Below are positions 43,406 to 54,503 of a stretch of DNA of 64,000 nt, piece by piece (the stretch's first letter is position 1; every line of letters starts with the position of its first letter). Made by a program: the position numbers and the translations under genes. Source of the stretch: Balamuthia mandrillaris (Eukaryota; Discosea; Longamoebia; Balamuthiidae); NCBI GenBank assembly GCA_031835245.1, contig JAVKOQ010000004.1, positions 372,001 to 436,000 on the forward strand, in the 5' to 3' direction. Below the pieces are notes generated by a model that was not told the origin of the DNA, made no database searches, and saw nothing but the letters and a program-made list of their open reading frames with translations.

Positions 43406-43765
43406 ATGAGAGTAAAAGGTGGAACTGTCACAAGATCAAGAAGAAAAAAATGATTAAAATTAGCTAAAGGTTATTGAGGACACAAGTCAGTAGGTTATAA
43501 AGTTGCTAAACAAGCAGTTGTAAAATCCTGAACATATGCATTTAGAGATAGAAAACAAGTTAAAAGAGATTTTCGTAAATTATGAATAAGCAGAATTAAT
43601 GCAGCTTCTAGATCACTTGGACTTAGTTATTCACAATTAGTTAACGGACTTAAAAAATCCAACATTGAAATTAACAGAAAAATGCTTTCTGAGCTTGCAA
43701 TTAATGAACCAGAAACATTTGCAAAAATAGTATCACAAGTAAAAGGCACATTAAATAAAGGATAA
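43406..43765 (+). CDS. rplT: 50S ribosomal protein L20
   Basis: 119 aa. [37 protein letters not shown] and [20 protein letters not shown] are L20 signatures. Several Trp are TGA codons. AAAAGGAG 9 bp before the ATG. Likely the autogenous regulator of this operon. Confidence 0.96.
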
Positions 43766-43769
43766 TACT

Positions 43770-43961
43770 ATGGCAAGAAAAGATGATATCACAGGAAAAG
43801 GTCCTTTAAGTGGAAATAATCGTTCACACGCTTTAAATGCAACAAAAAGAAAATTCAACTTAAATTTACAAAAAGTAGTTGTTGAAGTAAATGGTGTGAA
43901 ACAAACTCTAAAAGTAAGTGCAAAAACTAAAAAAACACTTAGAAAAAAAGGGTTTATTTAA
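43770..43961 (+). CDS. rpmB: 50S ribosomal protein L28
   Basis: 63 aa. [21 protein letters not shown] and [14 protein letters not shown] match L28. Its AAAGGA ribosome-binding site overlaps the rplT stop. rpmB is not usually part of the infC operon in model bacteria; here it ends it, followed by a strong terminator. Confidence 0.94.
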   Translation: MARKDDITGKGPLSGNNRSHALNATKRKFNLNLQKVVVEVNGVKQTLKVSAKTKKTLRKKGFI

Positions 43962-43993
43962 TTCCTATTTCAAGGCTATATAATTAATATTTT

Positions 43994-44024
43994 AAAAAAG
44001 CAAAGTAATATTTGCTTTTTTATT
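43994..44024 (+). terminator. infC operon terminator
   Basis: An 11-bp stem AAAAAAGCAAA/TTTGCTTTTTT with a 6-nt loop. Confidence 0.85.
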
Positions 44025-44066
44025 TTATTTTCATAAAGTCTTCATAAATAATATAAAATAATTTAG

Positions 44067-44072
44067 TATAAT
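44067..44072 (+). promoter_or_regulatory. pdhA -10 box
   Basis: TATAAT 33 bp before the pdhA ATG; the ribosome-binding site AAAAGGAG lies between. Confidence 0.75.
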
Positions 44073-44105
44073 TAAAATACTAAATAGAACTATAAAAGGA
44101 GCAAA

Positions 44106-45206
<1,101 letters not shown>

Positions 45207-45209
45207 TTT

Positions 45210-46196
45210 ATGTCAACAAAAGCATTAAATAACATTGGTGCAGTTACAGATGCACTTGCATTAATGATGGAAAAAGATCCAACAGTTGTTCTTTGAGGAG
45301 AAGACGCTGGATTTGAAGGTGGAGTTTTCAGAGCTACTGAAGGACTTCAAAAACAATTTGGAATCTCACGTGTATTCGATGCTCCAATTGCTGAAGCTAC
45401 TATTGCAGGTGTTGGTGTAGGTGCAGCACTTTATGGATTAAAACCAGTGGTTGAAATGCAGTTTCAAGGATTCTCATATCCAGCATTTCAACAACTTATG
45501 GCTCATGCAGCAAGATATAGAAATCGTACAAGAGGAAGATTTACTGTACCTATGGTTGTTAGAATGCCAATGGCAGGTGGAGTTAGAGCTCTAGAACACC
45601 ACTCAGAAGCAATTGAAGCTTTATATGCACACATTCCAGGATTAAAAGTTGTTATGCCTTCAACTCCTTATGATACAAAAGGATTATTAATCGCAGCTAT
45701 TAACGACCCAGATCCAGTTATTTTCTTAGAACCTAAGAAAATTTATCGTTCATTCAAACAAGAAGTTCCAGCAGGAATTTATGAAGTTGAAATTGGTAAA
45801 GCAAATGTATTAGTAGAAGGTTCTGATTTAACATTAGTAACATATGGAGCACAAGTTCACGAAGCACTAGCTGCTTTAAAACAATTAAATGGAGAATACT
45901 CTGTAGAATTAATTGATTTAAGAACAATTTCTCCTTTAGATACAGATACAATTATTAACTCTGTTAAAAAAACTGGAAGACTTTTAGTTGTTCACGAAGC
46001 TGTTAAATCATTTTCAGTTTCAGCTGAAATTATTACAAGAGTAAATGAGAAAGCATTTGAATTCTTATTAGCGCCTCCTGCAAGATTAACAGGATATGAC
46101 ATTACTGTTCCTTTAGCAAGAGGTGAAGGATTCCACGCAATTAACGACAAAAAAATTCTCAACAAAATTAAAGAAGTAATGAGCTTCGAAGGCTAA
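45210..46196 (+). CDS. pdhB: Pyruvate dehydrogenase E1 component, beta subunit
   Basis: 328 aa. VLWGEDAGFEGGVFRATEGL, FDAPIAEATIAGVGVGAAL, EMQFQGFSYPAFQQL and RMPMAGGVRALEHHSEAIE are E1-beta signatures. It pairs with PdhA to form the active site. 23 bp separate it from pdhC. Confidence 0.96.
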
Positions 46197-46219
46197 AAGA
46201 AATTCAAGGATATTTAAAA

Positions 46220-47158
46220 ATGGAAAAAAGATTTGTAACTCCTCTAGCAAGATCGCTAGCAGAAAAATTAGGCATTAACATTGATTTAGTAAAAGGAACA
46301 GGTCCAGGTGGTAGGGTTATGAGAGAAGATGTTATTGCATTTTCTAAAAATCCACAACCAACTCCAGCTGCTCCAGCTCCAGCTGCATCAGTTGCTCCAA
46401 TACAACAAACCCCAGCAACTCCTAATCCAGTTGCAGCTTCTTCAACTTCAGAAGCTCTTAGTGGAAAAGTCGAAAAAGTTGCTCCAATTAGAAAAGCAAT
46501 TGCTAGAGCTATGAAAAATTCATGATCTTCAGTTGCTTATGTTAACTTAGTAAATGAAATTGATGTTACTAACTTATGATATTTAAGAAAAAAAGTAGTT
46601 GAAGATATTCAAAAAACAACAGGATTAAAAATTACCTTTTTATCCTTCATTTCTAAAGCTATTTTAATTGCGCTTCAAGAGTTTCCTATTTTAGCAGCTA
46701 AGTATGATGAAGCAACTGAATCACTTGTTTATCCTTCAACAATTAATTTAGGAATTGCAGTGGATACAGATGCTGGTTTAATGGTTCCTGTTATCAAAGA
46801 TGCACAAAACTTATCAATGGTACAAATTGGACTAGAAATTAATCGTTTAGCAAAAGCTGCAAGAGAAAGAAAAATTAAAGCATCAGAAATGTCTGGTGGA
46901 TCATTTACAATTACCAATTATGGATCAGTTGGTGCATTATATGGAGTTCCAGTTATTAACTTCCCAGAAATCGCTATTGCTGGAGTTGGAGCTATCCAAT
47001 CAAATGTTCGTTGAGTAAATGGACAAGCAACTGAAGGTAAAGTAATGCATCTTACAGTAGCTGCTGATCATCGTTGAGTAGATGGTGGAACAATTGGAAG
47101 ATTTATTTCTAGAGTAAAAGAATTACTTGAAAAACCAGAAATTTTAGGTATAATTTAA
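46220..47158 (+). CDS. pdhC: Dihydrolipoamide acetyltransferase E2 without lipoyl domain
   Basis: 312 aa. It begins directly with the peripheral-subunit-binding domain (VTPLARSLAEKLGINIDL, GTGPGGRVMREDV), then an Ala/Pro linker of ~35 residues and the acyltransferase core ending with the active-site AADHRWVDGG. The N-terminal lipoyl domain of normal E2 is absent; the lipoyl domain of this complex is at the N-terminus of PdhD instead. AAGGA precedes the ATG. Confidence 0.94.
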
Positions 47159-47189
47159 TTTCACAACAAATAATTAATCGAATTTTCAT

Positions 47190-47229
47190 TTTTTAAACTT
47201 TGCAACTTTAAAGTTGCAAAGTTTAAAAA
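47190..47229. repeat. Perfect 40-bp palindrome in the pdhC-pdhD gap
   Basis: Two 20-bp arms (47190-47209 and 47210-47229) are exact reverse complements with no spacer; the core is TTGCAACTTTAAAGTTGCAA. It lies 31 bp after pdhC and 32 bp before pdhD. The + strand 3' side is A-rich, not T-rich, so it is not an ordinary terminator for pdhC. It may be an operator, an mRNA processing or stabilising hairpin, or a cruciform. Confidence 0.9.
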
Positions 47230-47261
47230 TATTTAAAAACATTCTAAAAAAATGGAGAAAT

Positions 47262-49151
47262 ATGTTTAAGTTTAAATTCGCCGATATTGGTGAGGGTCTA
47301 CACGAAGGAGTTGTAGGTGAAATCTTTGTCAAAGAAGGAGATATGGTTAAAGAAGGAGATTCATTATTTTCAGTTGAAACTGATAAAATGACTTCAGAAA
47401 TTCCTTCTCCTGCAACAGGAAAAGTTGTTAAAATCTTAATGGCACAAGGTGATACAATTCATGTGGGACAAGAAATTTTTCACATCGATGATGGAAAAGG
47501 TGATTCTGCAGAAGAAGCAGCACCTGCGCCTACAACAGAGGCACCTAAAAAAGAAGAACCACAAGAAGAAGGTGGAGCATCAGTTGTTGGAGAAGTTAAA
47601 GTATCTAATGAACTATTTGATTTAAGTGCTTTTACAAAACCTAAATCAACTACAACAGCAGAAAACAAACCAGCAAGCGCATTAAGTAGAAGAGCAGCGA
47701 TGCGTGAAAGAGCTTTAGCACAACAAGCAGAAGCTAAATCTAAAGGAACAACATACTCAGGTTCTGTTGATGAAGAGTTTGATGTTATCGTTATTGGTTC
47801 AGGTCCTGGTGGTTATTTAGCCGCATCAGAAGCAGGACAAAACGGTCTAAAAACTTTAATTGTTGAAAAAGAATTTTGAGGTGGAGTTTGTTTAAATGTT
47901 GGATGTATTCCAACTAAAGCAATGCTAAAAAGCGTTGAAGTATTAGAACTAGTTAACCACGCTTCTGATTATGGAGTAATTGGGCACACAGTTCCATTTA
48001 AACTCAGTTGAGAAAAAATGCATCAACGTAAAAGAGATGTTGTTGCTAAATTAGTAGGTGGTGTTCAAGGAATTGTAAGAGCTGCAAAAGCTAAATCAGA
48101 AGTTGGAGAAGCTGAATTTTTAGCAAGTCATGTAATTAGAGTAAACGGAAAAGTTTACCGTGGTAAAAACTTAATTATTGCAACTGGTTCTACAGATAGA
48201 AAAATTGATTTACCAGGTTTTGCACAAGCTTACCAATCAGGTAAAGTTATTACTTCAAAAGAAGCAATTAACTTAGAAAAACAACCAAAGTCTATTACTA
48301 TTGTAGGTGGAGGAGTTATTGGGGTTGAATTTGCACAAATATTTGCAACCGCAGGAACAAAAGTTACTATTTTACAAAACCTACCATTAATTTTAGCTAA
48401 CCTTGATAGTGAAATTTCAAAGCAAGTAAGTGCTAATTTAGAAAAATTAGGTGTAAAAATCGTTACAAATGCAACAACTCAAAGATTTGAAAACGATGAA
48501 GTTGTTTACACAGTTGATAATCAAGAACACAGAATTAAATCTGAACTTACTTTAGTTTCAGTTGGAAGAGTACCAAATACTCAAGGTCTAAAAGAAGTTG
48601 GTCTTGAATTAGGACCAAGATCTGAATTAGTAGCTGATGAATTTTGTAAAACTAATGTTGAAGGAGTTTATGCAATTGGTGATGTTAGCGGAAAATCAAT
48701 GCTAGCTCACGTAGCGTATAGACATGCTGTTGTTGCTGTGGCAAATATTGTTGGTAAAAAAGAAAAATACTCAGATAAAACTGTTCCAGCATGTATTTAC
48801 ACAAATCCAGAAATTGCTTCAATTGGATTAACAGAAGAACAAGCGAAAGCAAAAGGTATTGACTTTATTGTTGGTAAAGCTTCATATGGTCACATTGGTA
48901 AAGCGATTGCTACAAACGAAACACAAGGTTTTGCAAAATTATTAGTTGATAAAGAATTCGGTGAAATTATTGGTGTTCATATTTTAGGAGCAGTGGCTAC
49001 AGATATTATTAGTGAATTAGTAGTTGCTGTTGACTTAGAAACTACTGTTTACGAAGTTGCAGATGCAATTCATCCACATCCTACTTATTCAGAAATAGTT
49101 TGAGAAGCAGCTAGAAATGCAGTTGCAAAACTTAACAGACTCAAAAAATAA
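47262..49151 (+). CDS. pdhD: Dihydrolipoamide dehydrogenase E3 with N-terminal lipoyl domain
   Basis: 629 aa. Residues ~1-75 are a lipoyl domain (FADIGEGLHEG, lipoyl Lys in VETDKMTSEIPSPATG), followed by an acidic Ala/Pro/Glu linker and then the flavoprotein: FAD motif VIVIGSGPGGYLAA, redox disulfide GGVCLNVGCIPTKA, NAD motif TIVGGGVIGVEFAQIF, and VYAIGDVSG; the His-Glu pair near the C-terminus is HPHPTYSE. The start at 47262 has GGAGAA 4 bp upstream; the longer frame to 47214 crosses the palindrome. Confidence 0.95.
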
Positions 49152-49171
49152 TTGTTTACAAAATATATTTT

Positions 49172-49201
49172 AAAAAAACCAGAATTAATTCTGGTTTTTT
49201 T
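49172..49201. terminator. pdh operon terminator
   Basis: A perfect 30-bp palindrome with A7 on the left and T7 on the right, starting 20 bp after pdhD. It can also end the - strand transcript that converges from the right. Confidence 0.85.
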
Positions 49202-49221
49202 AAAATACTGTTTAGTTATTT

Positions 49222-49578
49222 CTATACTTTTTTAACTCTTTTTTGTGCAAATTCAGCTTCTGTAATTCCTAATTTTTTAGCGTTATGAATGTTTCAGAAT
49301 TTTTGAACTAAAATGAAACCAGAAGAAAGCATTGAAATACCGTTTGCTGTAGTAACAGCTGCTTGAAATGCTACTTCAGTGGATTTAATACAGAAATAAA
49401 CACCTGAAACAAAAAAACATAATGATGCTAAAAACAAAATAATAAATAAAATTTTATTTAAATGATGAGTTCTCTTGAATCTTGCGATATTTATAACCTC
49501 AGGTATGGAGAAAATAGCTACACCTATTGCTCCTCCATAAGAAAGTACTTGCATAAAAATATCTAGTCCGTCTTGCAC
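49222..49578 (-). CDS. Small 3-TM protein, SemiSWEET/PQ-loop-like
   Basis: 118 aa with three hydrophobic segments (about residues 12-27, 40-62 and 66-90). The first ends FSIPEVINIARFKRTHHLNK, which resembles the PQ-loop of SemiSWEET sugar transporters (Pro-Gln followed by a basic loop), with Pro-Glu here. SemiSWEETs are three-helix units that dimerise to carry sugars. Start codon is GTG with a very good AAAGGAG 4 bp upstream. The family call is by pattern only. Confidence 0.55.
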
Positions 49579-49639
49579 GTTTCTCCTTTGAAATTAATAT
49601 TAAAATTTATGTTTTATAATTATTAATAATTAAGTTTGA

Positions 49640-49645
49640 ATTATA
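49640..49645 (-). promoter_or_regulatory. Possible -10 box for the SemiSWEET-like gene
   Basis: TATAAT on the - strand, about 60 bp before the GTG start. Confidence 0.45.
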
Positions 49646-49672
49646 CAAAATTTTTTTAAAAAAGTAAAATTT

Positions 49673-50764
49673 TTATTTTCTTTCTAAACAAATTAAATTT
49701 TCAATGTGAAAAGTTTTAACAAACATATTATGAATTTCAAAAAAGATAATTTTGTATTTGTGCTTTAATAGTGAAAAATCATAAGCTTGAGTTGCAGGAT
49801 TACAAGACAAATATATAATTCTTTTTGGATTTAAACGTAAAATTTCTTTTATTGCTGCTTTTTGCACACCTTCACGTGCTGGATCAACTATTATAGTATC
49901 AACTAAATCATCAAAATCTTTTAAAAACTCAAAAACTTCTTTATTTTTAAAGCTAACATTATTTATTTTGTTGATTTTTTGATTAAATAAAGCATCTTTA
50001 TGTGCAAATTTATTTTCTTCAACAGCTATAACTTTTTTTGCTTTTTGAGCCACTAAAAGTGAAATTGTACCAATTCCGCTATAAAGATCTAAAACAAAAT
50101 CACCTTCTTGTACAAAGTCTATAATTCTTTGATATGCATGTTGAGCAACTTCTTTATTTACTTGATAGAAGGAATTAATATTAATTCTAAATCTCAAACC
50201 AAGTAAATCATCAAAATTAAATAATTCAATGTCTTTTTTACTTCCGATAATTAATTTATTTAATTTTCTTAAAATTATTTTACCTTTTAAATTTGTTTTC
50301 GGTTTGATATCAGTTAACAAAAAATCATCTAAATAAATTTTATTATGTGTTTTCTTCTGATATAGTGCACCATCAAATAAAGTGATTTTATTTCTATATC
50401 TGAACTCTTTGTTGCCTTGAAAATACTCAATATTAATTTCTTTATCTAAATCAATTTTAGCTATATTTTTAAAATCATTTTTTACTACATATTCTTTATA
50501 TTCTTGCTCAGCTATCAAGTCCATATGAAGTAACTCATAACCACCAATTAGTTCATAATTAGAAGGTAAATTATAATTTCTTCTTTGACTTGCTTGAACA
50601 ATTTCAGCAACTTTTGCTTGATAATAATTTTTAAATTCTGCAGTGATTTCAAAAGCTACAACTTCGCTTAAAATTACAAAATCTAAATAAACAATTTTAT
50701 TATTGTAATATCCTGCACCTTGGCCTTTTTGGTTATAAAATAAAATCTTTGTTTGTTTGATCAT
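49673..50764 (-). CDS. 23S rRNA (uracil-5-)-methyltransferase, TrmA/RumA family
   Basis: 363 aa. SAM-dependent RNA uracil-C5 methyltransferase: FYQVNKEVAQ, VLDLYSGIGTISLL (SAM site), VDPAREGVQKA and YLSCNPATQAYD with the catalytic Cys. The iron-sulfur Cys cluster and a full TRAM domain seen in longer relatives are not visible. It could be the RlmCD-type enzyme of Mollicutes that methylates U747/U1939. Its start lies inside the end of fruK (32-bp overlap), so the two are coupled. Confidence 0.88.
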   Translation of the reverse strand: MIKQTKILFYNQKGQGAGYYNNKIVYLDFVILSEVVAFEITAEFKNYYQAKVAEIVQASQRRNYNLPSNYELIGGYELLHMDLIAEQEYKEYVVKNDFKNIAKIDLDKEINIEYFQGNKEFRYRNKITLFDGALYQKKTHNKIYLDDFLLTDIKPKTNLKGKIILRKLNKLIIGSKKDIELFNFDDLLGLRFRININSFYQVNKEVAQHAYQRIIDFVQEGDFVLDLYSGIGTISLLVAQKAKKVIAVEENKFAHKDALFNQKINKINNVSFKNKEVFEFLKDFDDLVDTIIVDPAREGVQKAAIKEILRLNPKRIIYLSCNPATQAYDFSLLKHKYKIIFFEIHNMFVKTFHIENLICLERK

Positions 50765-51677
50765 TTTTTAATTTTTTAATTTTTATATATTTTTTAAATG
50801 AAAGTGCTTCTTTTTTCTTTGTTAATCATCATTGAGACACAGTAGAACTAGCACAAGCAGAAGCTAATATTAATGATTTAGCAACATTTTTAGTTTTTAA
50901 ATAATTAGCTATAAACACAGAACCTAAAGTATCACCAGCACCAACTGTGGATTTAACCTTTATTTTTGTTTCTACTCAAGATTTGTAAAAATTTTGTTTT
51001 TCATCAAGTAAGATACAACCTTCTTGTCCTAACGAAAGTAAAATGTTTTTACTTCCTTTGGCTTGGATTTGTTTTAAAGTTTGCAAAATATTATCATCTT
51101 TTGTTAGTTTAAAATTAGTTCTTAATTCATCAATATTGGGTTTGTAAAAATATGGTTCAAAAGCCAAAAATTTTTCAATATTGTTCGTATCTATATCTAA
51201 ACCAAACTTTACTTGTTTTTTCTTTAGAATTTCACAAATTTGTGTTAATAATTCTTCTTCTACAACACCTAAAATATAAACAAAATCGTTTTTATTTAAA
51301 GAATTTAAAATCTTCTTTAATTTATTTTTTTGAAAATTACTAATTTCATTTTTAGGACCATTTAGTTCAAAAAATGAAGCATTTTCTGCAAACATTTTTA
51401 CATTATATCTAGTTGTTTTTGTTTTATTATTTGCAATATTTATAATATTTAAATTTTCTTTTTGTCAAAATGAAGCTAAATTATTAAAAGTATCATTATC
51501 AAAAAAAGAAATGGCTTGATTTGTAAAACCCATTCGATTTAGGACCACAGAAGCATTAATTCCTTTGCCTCCTGGAAAAATATTAAAATTTTTATATCTA
51601 TTTAGTTGATTTATTTCAAAATCTTGTGTTTGAATTATTAAATCAACTGAAGGTGAAAAAGTTATTGTTAAAAACAT
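50733..51677 (-). CDS. fruK: 1-phosphofructokinase (PfkB family)
   Basis: 314 aa. LTITFSPSVDLIIQ and FPGGKGINASVVLNRMG at the N-terminus and STVGAGDTLGSVFIA (catalytic Asp) at the C-terminus place it among FruK/LacC-type sugar-phosphate kinases. FruK makes fructose 1,6-bisphosphate from the fructose 1-phosphate produced by a PTS; tagatose 6-phosphate kinase is the alternative. No PTS gene is in the window. No clear ribosome-binding site. Divergent from manA. Confidence 0.85.
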
Positions 51678-51711
51678 TGTTATTAAATATTACTAAATTT
51701 TAAAAAAAATT

Positions 51712-51717
51712 TATAAT
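51712..51717 (+). promoter_or_regulatory. manA -10 box
   Basis: TATAAT 27 bp before the manA ATG, in the 67-bp gap shared with the divergent fruK gene. Confidence 0.65.
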
Positions 51718-51744
51718 TTAACTCTAATATTAGGAGTAATTTTT

Positions 51745-52661
51745 ATGTCTAAACTTATTTTTTTAAAACCCTATTTTAAAGAAGTTTTATGAGCTAATAA
51801 TAATTTACAAAAACTTTATAACCTTGATTTTTTAGCAGGAGAAGCTTGATTAATTTCAGCTTTTGAAGATCAAGCTAGTTTAATTTTAAATACTGAAATA
51901 AAAGAAAAAATCTTTATCACTTTTTTAAAAACAATAAAGAATTTTTTGGAAATTATCAAGGAGAATATCCAAACTTAACCAAATTTATTGATGCTAAATC
52001 AGATTTGAGCATTCAAGTTCATCCTGATGATAAAAATGCAAAACAACTTCACAATAGTTTGGGCAAAGATGAATGCTGATATGTACTTAAAACATCAGAT
52101 TTTCCTTTTGTCATTGGTTCAAAATTAACTTCAAAAAAGAAGATAAAACAAAAAATTGAGAAAAAAATTTTTGACTTTTTAAACTTTGTAAATTTAAAAA
52201 CAGATGAATTCACATATATTAAATCTGGAATGTTACATGGAATTCCAAAAAATTCATTTGTTTTTGAATTACAACAATCATCAGATATTACTTACAGATT
52301 TTATGATTATGATAGAAAAAATAAAAATAATCAATTAAGAGAACTGCATTTAGATTTAGCATTTAAATCTTTAAAACCTAAATTAAAACCTAAAATAGTT
52401 AGACAAAAAAACTTGCTTATTAAAAATAAATATTTTTATTTAGAAAAAAATGAAATCAATTCTAAAATTAACAAACGATTAAAAAAAGACTTTTTCTGAG
52501 CCGAAGTTACAGTTGTAAAAGGTGAAGGAAAAGTTGATAATTTTAATGTAAAGTTTGGAGATGTTTTTTTAATCAAAAACAAAACAAAATCTTTGACTTT
52601 TGAAGGAAAAATGACAATTTTAATTAACTATGTTATAAAGCAAAAAGAACAAAATTTGTAA
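51745..52661 (+). CDS. manA: Mannose-6-phosphate isomerase, apparent -1 shift
   Basis: 305 aa once the frame is followed. LKPYFKEVLWANNNLQ and GEAWLISAF at the start, then LSIQVHPDDKNA (zinc-binding), GKDECWYVL, SGMLHGIPKNSF (second zinc His) and YDYDRKNKNNQLRELH: a class I ManA that feeds mannose 6-phosphate into glycolysis. At A6 (51905-51910) one base appears missing; the written frame would stop at 51976-51978, whereas one base back it reads on to TAA at 52659-52661. GGAG 7 bp before the ATG. Confidence 0.87.
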
Positions 52662-52684
52662 AAATATGTTAGAATTTAAAGACT

Positions 52685-53416
52685 ATGACTTCCAATCAAA
52701 ACTATATAAATTATTTAGTTAATTGAATAAAAAATCAAGTAAAAAAAGCAAATAAGTCAGGTGTTATAGTAGGTATTTCTGGTGGAATTGATTCAGCTTT
52801 AGTTGCTGTTTTGGCAAAAAAAGCTTTTCCAAATGATTCTCTAGGTCTCGTGATGAAAATCAAAGATATGTCTAAAGATTTACAAGATATTAGTAAATTA
52901 GTTAAAAAATTTGACATACAAACAAGAGAAATTAATTTATCTAATATATACGAAAATTTTGTTGACACTTTAAAACTCGAAGATAAAATGTCTTTAGCAA
53001 ATTTGCAACCAAGACTGAGAATGTCGACTTTATATGCAATTGCTCAAGAAAAAAATTATCTAGTTTTAGGAACAGATAATTTAGTAGAAATGTACATTGG
53101 ATATTTTACAAAATATGGAGATGGTGGTGTCGATCTTCTACCGATTGTCAATTTGAGTAAAACCCAAGTTTATAATTTAGCAAAAGAATTAGGAATTAAT
53201 GAAGAAATTCTAAACAAAGCTCCTTCTGCTGGTTTATGAGAAAACCAAAAAGATGAAGATGAAATGAAATTTAGCTACAAAGATTTTGATCAATTTTTAC
53301 AAGATAAATCAAAGTTAAAAAAATCAGTTGTTGACAGAATAGAATATTTACACGAAATAAGTCAGCATAAAAGAAACAAAATACCAAGACCAAGTAAGAA
53401 ATTAAAGGATTTTTAA
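52685..53416 (+). CDS. nadE: NH3-dependent NAD+ synthetase
   Basis: 243 aa, the short ammonia-using form without glutaminase domain. PP-loop GISGGIDSALVAVLA, LGTDNLVEMYIGYFTKYGDGGVDLLPI (shortened to its core TKYGDGGVDLLP), and the ending HKRNKIPRPSK. It converts nicotinate adenine dinucleotide to NAD. yebC follows after one base. Confidence 0.94.
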
Positions 53417-53417
53417 T

Positions 53418-54146
53418 ATGGCAGGACATTCGAAATGAGCTAATATAAAACATAGAAAAGGTGCTCAAGATGCATTAAGATCTAAAATGTTTGCTAAGTT
53501 TTCCAAAGAAATAATGGTTGCTGCAGCAAAAGGTGGATCTGATTTAAATTCTAATTCAGCACTTAGACTTGTTGTTGCAAAAGCTAAAGCCAAATCTATG
53601 CCAAAAGCTAATATTGATAAAGCAATTGCAAAAGCTACTGGTTCAGGAAAAGAAGGGATTCAATACAAAGAAATTTGATATTCAGGAAACCTTCCATATG
53701 GGGTAAGTATAATTGTTCAAATTCTAACTGATAATGTCAATAGAGCAATTTCTAATTTACAAGCTATTTTTAAAAGAGCCAATGGTCAAATTGGAAAACA
53801 AAATTCAATTCCTTATATTTTTGAACAAAAAGGTTATTTTGAGTTCGCAAAAACAGGAATTAACGAAGATGAATTAATGCTTTTTGTTTTAGACAATGGT
53901 GCAACTGATTTCATTGTTGAAGATGAATCATATGTAGTTTACTCTGAACCATCTGCATTTGCTAATTTAAAAACAGAATTAGAAAAAAAATATAATGTTG
54001 AATTCTTAAGTGTTGAGGTTAGTTATTTTCCAAATCAAGAAGTGGAATTAAGTGAAAAAAACACTGAAGATTTATTAAATAAAATTGATACTTTTTTAGA
54101 AGATGATGATATTCAAAATGTTTTTCACAACATTAAATTAAACTAA
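53418..54146 (+). CDS. YebC/PmpR-family protein
   Basis: 242 aa. [34 protein letters not shown] and EKKYNVEF are hallmarks of YebC/PmpR. Members were named transcriptional regulators; recent work links YebC-type proteins to translation of hard peptide motifs. AAAGGA lies at the end of nadE. A strong terminator follows at once. Confidence 0.94.
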
Positions 54147-54149
54147 AAT

Positions 54150-54174
54150 AAAAAGGCAGTAAAACTGCCTTTTT
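54150..54174. terminator. Terminator shared by yebC and the peptide gene
   Basis: A 10-bp stem AAAAAGGCAG/CTGCCTTTTT with a 5-nt loop, symmetrical so that it serves both converging genes. Confidence 0.9.
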
Positions 54175-54178
54175 ATGA

Positions 54179-54433
54179 TTAATAGACAAAATATATAGGA
54201 TTTTTACTAGAAGCGGAATTTTTTGTTTCAGAGTTATCTCATTTAATTGTGTTTTCTTTGGTTTTAAGTTCGCCAGAATGAGATGTTGCTCCTTTAAACA
54301 TTCCAATTAAATTCATCAGGACATTAATTACAGATGGTAGAGCTGTTAAAGTTGCTGTAGCAACAGCAGCTACTCCAGCTCCAGATATTGAAAATTTTTC
54401 TTCTTCTGTTAATTTAGTAAGTTTATAATTCAT
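54179..54433 (-). CDS. Bacteriocin-like peptide with double-glycine-type leader
   Basis: 84 aa. The first ~20 residues (MNYKLTKLTEEEKFSISGAG) look like a double-glycine leader: Leu, Thr-Glu-Glu, then Ile-Ser-Gly-Ala/Gly. After it comes a Val/Ala/Thr-rich hydrophobic stretch (AAVATATLTALPSVINVLMN), LIGMFKG, and a polar Lys/Asn/Ser tail. Such leaders direct export by C39-peptidase ABC transporters. Preceded by the strongest ribosome-binding site in the window (AAAGGAGGT, 3 bp from ATG). No exporter or immunity gene is recognised nearby; the LRR gene is divergent. It could instead be an unrelated small membrane protein. Confidence 0.5.
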
Positions 54434-54503
54434 TTACCTCCTTTCACACTTATTTGTATTAATTTTTGCTATAAAATCATAAAAAGGAAAAAATTGAGAA
54501 AAT

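Noticed and set aside
45754-45951. Leu-rich frame opposite pdhB
   Set aside because: Shadow of a well-supported conserved gene.
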